Below, piece by piece: positions 58,633-64,000 of a DNA stretch of 64,000 nt. Origin of the DNA: Ornithinimicrobium cryptoxanthini (GTDB lineage Bacteria > Actinomycetota > Actinomycetes > Actinomycetales > Dermatophilaceae); NCBI RefSeq assembly GCF_023923205.1, contig NZ_CP099490.1, positions 3,472,001-3,536,000 of the forward strand, given 5' to 3'. The notes beneath the pieces are model-generated. The model saw nothing but the letters and a program-made list of their open reading frames with translations, did no database searches and was not told the origin of the DNA. The translations under genes and the position numbers were made by a program. Positions within the stretch are counted from its first letter, which is position 1, and each line of letters begins with the position of its first letter.

Positions 58633-59936
58633 CGCAGGTCTTCCGCCTCCCCGACCTCGGCGAGGGCCTCACCGAGGCCACGATCATCGAGTGGCACGTC
58701 GCCGAGGGCGACCACGTCACGATCGACCAGGAGGTCGTCACCGTCGAGACGGCCAAGGCCGCCGTCGAGGTGCCCTGCCCGTATGCCGGGGTGGTCACCT
58801 CCCTGCACACCGCCGCCGGGGAGGAGCTCGCCGTCGGGGCGCCGCTGATCACGATCGCGGCGCTCGCGGACGGGGAGGCCTATCGCACCGAGGAGCAGGC
58901 TGGCTCCACATCGCCGGAGCGGCCACTCGTCGGTTATGGCGCCTCCGAGGCACCGCGGCGTGCCCGTCGACGCCGGGCTGCGGCGGCTGAGGAGGGCGCA
59001 ACTCCCGCGCCCGAGTCTGCTCCTGAGCCCGAGCCCGCGAGCCAGTCGGCCATCAAGGTGATCTCACCGCTCGTGCGCAAGCTCGTCGAGGACGCCCGGA
59101 TCGACCTGGCCAGCATCACCCCGACGGGAGAAGGCGGAGTCATCCGTCGTGCCGACGTGGAGGCCGCCGTCGCTGACCGCGGTCAGCCGTCGCCCACCGC
59201 ACCCGCCACCACTCCGGCCGCTCCCCGTGCCACATCCACAGACGCACCCGCCGACCAGCGGATCCCGCTGACCGGCGTCCGCCGGGCCATCGCCCAGAAG
59301 CTGTCGACCTCGCGACGGGAGATCCCGGATGCGACCACGTGGGTCGACGCCGACGCGACCGAGCTCCTGGCAACCAAGGACGCCCTGAAGGCGGCGCGGC
59401 CGCAGGACGCGATCGGCATACTCGCGCTGCTGGCTCGCATCACCGTGGCCGGACTGCGGGCCTTCCCCGAGCTCAACTCCTCCGTCGAGGGCCACGAGAT
59501 CGTCCAGCACGGCCGGATCAACCTGGGCTTTGCCGCGCAGTCCCCGCGCGGCCTGGTGGTGCCCGTCGTCCACGACGCGCACGCGATGACGACCGCGGAG
59601 CTGGCGGCTGCCCTGCGCAGCCTGACCGAGGCCGCCCGGGAGGGCACGGTCACGCCCGCGCAGCTGACGGGTGGGACGTTCACGCTCAACAACTACGGCG
59701 TCTTCGGCGTGGACGGTTCGACCCCGATCATCAACCATCCCGAGGCCGCGATGCTCGGCATCGGCCGGATCATCGACAAGCCGTGGGCGCACGAGGGAGC
59801 GGTGGCGCTGCGCAAGGTCACCCAGCTGTCGTTCACCTTTGACCACCGGGTCTGTGACGGCGGCACTGCCGGTGGGTTCCTGCGTTATGTCGCCGACTGC
59901 GTCGAGCAACCGGCGGTCCTGCTTGCGGGCCTGTAG
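58629..59936 (+). CDS. bkdC: 2-oxoacid dehydrogenase E2 component, dihydrolipoyl acyltransferase
   Basis: 435 residues, ATG overlapping the E1 beta stop. One lipoyl domain (residues 1-80) with the lipoylated Lys in VETAKAAVEV, an Ala/Pro/Glu-rich linker, a peripheral subunit-binding domain (SPLVRKLVEDARIDLASITP), a second linker and the catalytic acyltransferase domain with the His-x-x-x-Asp of TFDHRVCDGGTAGGFL. It transfers the acyl group from E1 to CoA. Confidence 0.92.
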   Translation: MTQVFRLPDLGEGLTEATIIEWHVAEGDHVTIDQEVVTVETAKAAVEVPCPYAGVVTSLHTAAGEELAVGAPLITIAALADGEAYRTEEQAGSTSPERPLVGYGASEAPRRARRRRAAAAEEGATPAPESAPEPEPASQSAIKVISPLVRKLVEDARIDLASITPTGEGGVIRRADVEAAVADRGQPSPTAPATTPAAPRATSTDAPADQRIPLTGVRRAIAQKLSTSRREIPDATTWVDADATELLATKDALKAARPQDAIGILALLARITVAGLRAFPELNSSVEGHEIVQHGRINLGFAAQSPRGLVVPVVHDAHAMTTAELAAALRSLTEAAREGTVTPAQLTGGTFTLNNYGVFGVDGSTPIINHPEAAMLGIGRIIDKPWAHEGAVALRKVTQLSFTFDHRVCDGGTAGGFLRYVADCVEQPAVLLAGL

Positions 59937-59970
59937 GCGCCGGCGCGCGATTGGATCGAATCACTCGTGG

Positions 59971-60221
59971 TCACTTGCCGACGACACGGTCCCGCCAGTA
60001 GCCCGGCTTTCGTTTCTGGTGCGCGATCGCGATGACCACGAGCTCATCCGGCGTGACGAGATAGATCAGGCGGGGGTCGGCCACTCCAGGATTCCGTCGA
60101 TGACAGCATCAACTGCGACCTCCAAACGGTCTCCCAGTCCCGTGCCGCGCTCCTCATACCAAGCAATGTCGGCGCGAAGTTCAGCAGTCGCCTCAGGGTG
60201 ATAGCTGACCGACAGGGTCAA
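59971..60221 (-). pseudogene. ParE/RelE-type toxin, inactivated by an internal deletion
   Basis: The start SVSYHPEATAELRADIAWYE, then VAVDAVIDGILEWP, is ParE-like. A frame change then skips about 20 residues (the strand carrying the conserved Arg-Arg/Pro loop) and the other frame resumes as RLIYLVTPDELVVIAIAHQK, RKPGYWRDRV with a stop at 59971. A deletion of roughly 55-65 bases explains both. The TTG start overlaps the antitoxin stop. Confidence 0.8.
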
Positions 60222-60463
60222 CGCTGCCTAGCGGTGCGGTCGGCCGCGAGCTGCTTCCTGACCTCGTCGCGAGGGATGGTCTGCACTCGGCCAGTGACGA
60301 TGTCGTCAACCCGAGAGTTGATCTCTGAGGTCCACGACCGATGCACCTCCGAGGGATCGGCCACGTCATCCAAACTCTCCAGCAACCGGCTTGCGACCTC
60401 GGCGCGCTCGCTCACCGAGAGCGTCAACGCCAACTGCGTGATCTCGTCGATTCCGGCTGCCAT
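60218..60463 (-). CDS. Addiction-module antitoxin (TIGR02574-like)
   Basis: 81 residues from the ATG at 60463. ITQLALTLSVSERAEVASRL, LESLDDVADPSEVHRSWTSE and INSRVDDIVTGRVQTIPRDE are the standard parts of the 'putative addiction module component' family, with a toxin-binding C-terminal helix. It neutralises a ParE-type toxin whose gene overlaps it by 4 bases. As the toxin here is broken, the antitoxin stands alone. Confidence 0.85.
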   Translation of the reverse strand: MAAGIDEITQLALTLSVSERAEVASRLLESLDDVADPSEVHRSWTSEINSRVDDIVTGRVQTIPRDEVRKQLAADRTARQR

Positions 60464-60513
60464 GACACCCAATCTACGCTCTTCGTCCCCCGAGCCATAG
60501 GCGTCATTGCTCG

Positions 60514-61080
60514 CTAGTCGCGCGGGAGGACGGTGAGCACCCGCTCGATGTGGTCGCGGAACTCCTGCATGAACGCAGTCAGGATGCCCTTCAGCTCCTC
60601 CTCCAGAACCTCACCGTTCTCGCCATACGCCTCGGGCTTGAAGGTGATGTAGGCCTCGGGTGCGGTCATCTGACGGGCGTTGCAGAAGCTCAGCACACCG
60701 CGCAGCGACTGCTGGGCGACGGCCGTGCCGATGCCACTGGGAGAGGTGCCGATCACGCCCGCCGGCATGTGGTCAAAAGCATTCTCACCATAGGGCCGGG
60801 ACGCCCAGTCGATCGCGTTCTTGAGGGCGCCGGGGATCGAGCGGTTGTATTCCGGAGTGACAAAGAGCACCGCGTCCGAGGCAGCGATCGCCTCCTTGAG
60901 CGCCTTGCCCTCCGGCGGATAGTTGCCGTCGAAGTCCGCGCTGTAGAGCGGCAGGTTGCCGATCGGGATCTCAGTGAACTCAAGATCCTGCGGCGCCACG
61001 CTGAGCAGCGCCTTGCTGAGCGTGCGGTTGATCGATGTCGATGACAGGCTCCCGACGAAATAGCCAACCTTGTAGGCCAC
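60514..61080 (-). CDS. NADPH-dependent FMN reductase
   Basis: 188 residues from the GTG at 61080 with GAGGAG 7 bases upstream. KVGYFVGSLSSTSINRTLSK is the flavodoxin-like phosphate-binding loop, LFVTPEYNRSIPGALKNAID is the FMN reductase signature (PEYN.S.pg.LKNaiDW), and GVIGTSPSGIGTAVAQQSLR follows. It reduces FMN or quinones using NAD(P)H. Divergent from the helicase-associated gene. Confidence 0.92.
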   Translation of the reverse strand: MAYKVGYFVGSLSSTSINRTLSKALLSVAPQDLEFTEIPIGNLPLYSADFDGNYPPEGKALKEAIAASDAVLFVTPEYNRSIPGALKNAIDWASRPYGENAFDHMPAGVIGTSPSGIGTAVAQQSLRGVLSFCNARQMTAPEAYITFKPEAYGENGEVLEEELKGILTAFMQEFRDHIERVLTVLPRD

Positions 61081-61209
61081 GGTGCACTCCTCGATGGATG
61101 GATGCGGTCGAATCCGGCCGCCTCCACCCAGAGTTCCAGAAAGTCCCGAGTTGCGAAACTTGAGAGACCTGTGGACGGGCGTCGACAACTTCGCTCACCG
61201 CCGGTGACA

Positions 61210-63696
61210 ATGGAAGACATGTCTGAGGACCGTTCTGCCCGCGCCTGGCTCGACTCCCGCTCCGACGACCAGCTCCAGGAGCTGCTCGCGATCCGCCCTG
61301 ACCTGCACCAGGGGGCGCCGGTGGTCGACCTGGACGATCTCGCGCGCCGCCTGGAGCACCCGATGTCGGTCTCCAGCGTGGTGATGAACCTGCCGCGCCC
61401 CGCGGTGGAGCTCCTCGAGGCGGTGACCGCACTCGATGTCGGAGCCACGTCGGAGCGGCTGCTCGAGCTGCTCGACACCGGTGGCCGCGACCGTGACGAG
61501 CAGAGCCAGCTGCTGCTGCACTGGATCGAGATCCTGGAGGTGGTCGGCCTGGCTTGGGAGGTGGCCGGGCGGCACGTCGTCAACCCGGGAGTGCACCGGA
61601 TCGTGGTCAACCCGCTCCTCATGGGGTCACCGGCACGGCTGCTCACCCAGGACCTGACCGTCGACGTCCTCAAGCAGTTGTATGCCGGGCTGGGAGTCCC
61701 CGCCCCGCCCCGCAAGGCGGAGCTCCTGGCGGGCATCGGTGCCTTGTATGCCGATGGGTCCCGGATTCGTCAGACGCTCGCCAAGGCACCCGAGGAGGTG
61801 ATGGAGACCCTCGCCGCGCACGCCGCGGACGTGGCTGCGGCCTCGAAGCGCGGCGACGAGGCGCTAGATGAGGACCACTACGCCTGGACCCCGTCCCGGC
61901 AGGGGCAGTACCAGCGGGACATCACCATGCGCCGCTGGGCCAGCCAGCACGGGCTGGCGGTGACCGACAGCTACTACAGCTATGCCTATGCACCGGCCCA
62001 GTTCCCGGCGGAGGTGCTGCTGGCGCTCGTGCCGCCGAGCTATCGCGCACCCTTCCACCCCCGGCCGCCACAGATCCCGACCACCGAGGTCTCCCCGGTC
62101 CAGACCGAGCGGGCCTCTGCTGCGGCGGTGACCGAGGCCGTCGCCGCGATGACCGCGGTCCTGGAGAGCACGCTGCGCACACCGGTCCAGCGGCTGAAGT
62201 CGGGCGGCGTGGGCGCCCGTGAGATCAAGCGGCTGTCCAAGGCCGTCGGCGTGGGGGTGGCCGAGGTGCGCCTGGCGCTGGAGCTCGGCGCACGCTGCGG
62301 GTTCTTTGACTGGACCGACGAGCTGCGCCCCAGTGGTGAGTTCGAGCAGTGGCGTCGGCAGTCGGCCGCCGAGCGCGCCGGTGACCTGCTGCGCGCCTGG
62401 TGGCCTCTGCGCTTCCCGCCCACCCGGGAGCGGGACGAGGACGGCATGGCGCTGCCGGCGCTGACCGGGAGCGACAATGCCTATGCACCCACCGCGCCGC
62501 AGCTGGCGGTGGTGCTGCAGACGCTGGACGGTGCGGCGACCAGTCTGGAGCCGGTCCTGGAGCTGCTCGGGTGGAACCGGCCGATGGACCAGCTCTCGGC
62601 GGACGACGCGCGACACACCTGGGACGAGGCTGCTCTCCTGGGTGTCATCCGCGACGGTCGTCTCACCGATCTGGGCCGCACGCTGCTCACCGGCGAGCAG
62701 GACCAGGTGGTCGAGCAGCTGCGCACGCTGCTGCCCGCCGAGAGTCAGGACGTGCTGTTCGGCTCGGACCTGACCATCGTGGTGCCGGGCAGCACAGGAG
62801 CGGCGGTGGTCGACCTGCTGGACGCGCTGGCCGTGCGGGAGTCCCACGGCGTCGGGGCCACCTGGCGGGTCAGCGAGGCCTCGGTGCGGGACGCTCTTGA
62901 CCACGGCTACACCGTCGACGCGCTGCTGAGTGAGCTCCGCGAGGTCGCCGGCAAGGCGCTGCCCCAGCCCCTGGAGTATCTGCTGCGTGACGTCGACCGC
63001 CGGCACGGCGTCATCGGGGTGCGCCCGGCCTCCTGCGTCGTGGTCTCGCAGGATGAGGGGCTGCTCGCCGAGGTGGCCGCGACCAAGGTGCTGCGCCCTC
63101 TCGGGCTCACGGCGGTCGCCCCCACCGTGCTGGTCGGCACCGCCGACCGGGCGACGACGCTCGCCGCGCTGCGCAAGGCCGGCTATCTGCCCGTCGAGCA
63201 GGACAGCGACGGCTCACGCACGGTGGAGCTGCGCTCGCGCGGGCCGGTCGGGGAGCGCGCCGCGGCACCTGACGACGTGGACGCCCTGTCCGACGAGGAG
63301 TTCAACGTCCTCATGGAGCGGGAGCTTGCCGCCCAGAGACAGCGCCTCAAAGGCCGGGCTCCGAGCGTGCCGCGCCTGCCGGAGGAGCCGGCTGAGCTCG
63401 TCAGCCGGCTGCGGTCCGGGGGCCGGCCCTCGCACGAGGTGGACCAGAGTGTCCTCTCGCTCGTGGAGCAGTTGGCACCTCGGCTGCGGCCGGACGAGCA
63501 GCGCCACCTGGTGTCGGCTGTGGCCAGCGACGGCAGCGTCGTGATCCGCTATCGCAACGAGAGCGGCAACGAGAGTGAGCGGAAGGTGTCCGACCTGGAC
63601 CTGTCCGGTGCCTACCTCACCGGCTACTGCCACCTGCGTCAGGACGTGCGGTTCTTCCGGCTCGACCGCATCACGATGGTCGCGCCGGTCACCTGA
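61210..63696 (+). CDS. Helicase-associated domain protein (XPB/Ssl2 N-terminal-like)
   Basis: 828 residues from the ATG at 61210 (an ATG at 61219 and a GTG at 61204 are also in frame; no clear RBS). Winged-helix-like N-terminal part (LEHPMSVSSVVMNLPRPAVE), a helicase-C_3 type domain near residues 500-640 (SDLTIVVPGSTGAAVVDLLD, RHGVIGVRPASCVVVSQDEG), and a C-terminal WYL-like beta segment (VVIRYRNESGNESERKVSDL). In related actinobacteria this gene precedes the XPB helicase gene. Here the next gene is a convergent PIN toxin, so that helicase is not within the window. Confidence 0.8.
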   Translation: MEDMSEDRSARAWLDSRSDDQLQELLAIRPDLHQGAPVVDLDDLARRLEHPMSVSSVVMNLPRPAVELLEAVTALDVGATSERLLELLDTGGRDRDEQSQLLLHWIEILEVVGLAWEVAGRHVVNPGVHRIVVNPLLMGSPARLLTQDLTVDVLKQLYAGLGVPAPPRKAELLAGIGALYADGSRIRQTLAKAPEEVMETLAAHAADVAAASKRGDEALDEDHYAWTPSRQGQYQRDITMRRWASQHGLAVTDSYYSYAYAPAQFPAEVLLALVPPSYRAPFHPRPPQIPTTEVSPVQTERASAAAVTEAVAAMTAVLESTLRTPVQRLKSGGVGAREIKRLSKAVGVGVAEVRLALELGARCGFFDWTDELRPSGEFEQWRRQSAAERAGDLLRAWWPLRFPPTRERDEDGMALPALTGSDNAYAPTAPQLAVVLQTLDGAATSLEPVLELLGWNRPMDQLSADDARHTWDEAALLGVIRDGRLTDLGRTLLTGEQDQVVEQLRTLLPAESQDVLFGSDLTIVVPGSTGAAVVDLLDALAVRESHGVGATWRVSEASVRDALDHGYTVDALLSELREVAGKALPQPLEYLLRDVDRRHGVIGVRPASCVVVSQDEGLLAEVAATKVLRPLGLTAVAPTVLVGTADRATTLAALRKAGYLPVEQDSDGSRTVELRSRGPVGERAAAPDDVDALSDEEFNVLMERELAAQRQRLKGRAPSVPRLPEEPAELVSRLRSGGRPSHEVDQSVLSLVEQLAPRLRPDEQRHLVSAVASDGSVVIRYRNESGNESERKVSDLDLSGAYLTGYCHLRQDVRFFRLDRITMVAPVT

Positions 63697-63722
63697 CGAG
63701 CCGATGGCGGTGGGACGGCCCC

Positions 63723-64000
63723 CTACTCGCCCGGGTCTGGCTTGCGGGCGTCGACGAGGTCCTCGATGATCCCGAAGTCACCGACGTTGTGGGTGAGGAG
63801 AGGCACGTTCTCGACGGTCGCGGTCGCCGCAATGGCGAGGTCAAGCTGCCGGCGGCGCGGCTTTCCTCCCCGTTGGCTGACGGCGGCGGCCAAGCGTCCC
63901 CAGGCCCGAGCAACTTCTGGGGTGACCGGCAGCGGGTCGAAGGTCGCTTCGACGGCAGCGAGACGGTCGGTGCGCCGGGCCCGTTCGTCGGGATCGGTGG
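63723..64000 (-). CDS. VapC-type PIN-domain toxin (partial, 5' end outside window)
   Basis: Reading leftward from the window edge: RTDRLAAVEATFDPLPVTPE, VARAWGRLAAAVSQRGGKP, LDLAIAATATVENVPLLTHN, VGDFGIIEDLVDARKPDPGE and stop at 63723. The order matches the PIN domain second half with acidic residues in 'DLAIAATA' and 'THNVGDF'. PIN toxins cleave RNA with Mg. The first half and the partner VapB should lie beyond 64000. Convergent with the helicase-associated gene. Confidence 0.8.
   Translation of the reverse strand, partial: TDPDERARRTDRLAAVEATFDPLPVTPEVARAWGRLAAAVSQRGGKPRRRQLDLAIAATATVENVPLLTHNVGDFGIIEDLVDARKPDPGE

Noticed and set aside
1-64000. rRNA, tRNA or a replication origin
   Set aside because: None of the characteristic sequences was seen on reading; a tRNA scan was not possible here and could still reveal one.

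Overview
This 64 kb window comes from the chromosome of a high-GC Gram-positive actinobacterium. A Micrococcales relative of the Intrasporangiaceae or Ornithinimicrobiaceae is my best guess, from codon use, a DUF4235 protein, an XPB-type helicase-associated protein and an AsnC-linked 2-oxoacid dehydrogenase operon. The guess rests on gene content, not on a marker gene. No rRNA, tRNA or CRISPR array was recognised.

Layout. 0-11.5 kb: a polytopic membrane protein, a SARP/BTAD-type ATPase regulator with two small downstream genes, decayed gene fragments, a Wzy-like membrane protein, and a thiamine ABC transporter operon (thiBPQ) under a TPP riboswitch. 11.7-18.9 kb: a tightly overlapping polysaccharide operon with PglE-, PglC- and PglD-like enzymes (diacetamido-trideoxyhexose synthesis and priming), a truncated oxidoreductase, a truncated flippase, an acyltransferase, a ceramidase-like hydrolase and a GT4 glycosyltransferase. 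18.9-25.4 kb: nested mobile DNA made of ISL3, IS481, IS3 and IS1634 remnants around one intact GT4 gene. The IS1634 gene is split by a complete element carrying three tyrosine recombinases in tandem and 88-bp perfect terminal inverted repeats, i.e. a recombinase-in-trio (RIT) element. 25.5-37 kb: the second half of the first polysaccharide locus (GNAT, flippase, FemAB-like protein, WbpB/WbpE/WbpA-like sugar enzymes, PglF/WbpM-like dehydratase, tyrosine autokinase, SGNH-like protein). 37-38.4 kb: an IS with a frameshifted transposase. 38.6-48.9 kb: a second polysaccharide locus (priming transferase, Wzy/ligase-like protein, tyrosine autokinase, flippase, five glycosyltransferases). 48.9-53.7 kb: an esterase plus ATP-grasp pair, a small Gly-repeat/Cys-tail protein, and a NarL-type two-component system. 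53.7-56 kb: hairpin repeats, a chimeric gene fragment, an HTH gene with a palindromic operator candidate, and a methyltransferase. 56-64 kb: an AsnC regulator and a branched-chain or pyruvate 2-oxoacid dehydrogenase (E1 alpha, E1 beta, E2), a broken toxin with its antitoxin, an FMN reductase, a helicase-associated protein and a partial PIN toxin.

How it works together (inference). UDP-GlcNAc could be 4,6-dehydrated (32.8 kb), aminated (11.7 kb) and acetylated (13.5 kb), then placed on undecaprenyl phosphate (12.9 kb). The 28.7-32.3 kb trio would make a UDP-2,3-diamino-uronic acid or related sugar. Two flippases, two polymerase-like proteins and two chain-length autokinases imply two envelope glycan systems, the first partly eroded by mobile DNA.

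Most unusual: the RIT element and its inferred crossover site; the 147-residue Gly-repeat/Cys-tail protein beside an ATP-grasp/esterase pair; and repeated signs that gene ends were copied and recombined (5.2 kb, 14.1 kb, 53.9 kb).
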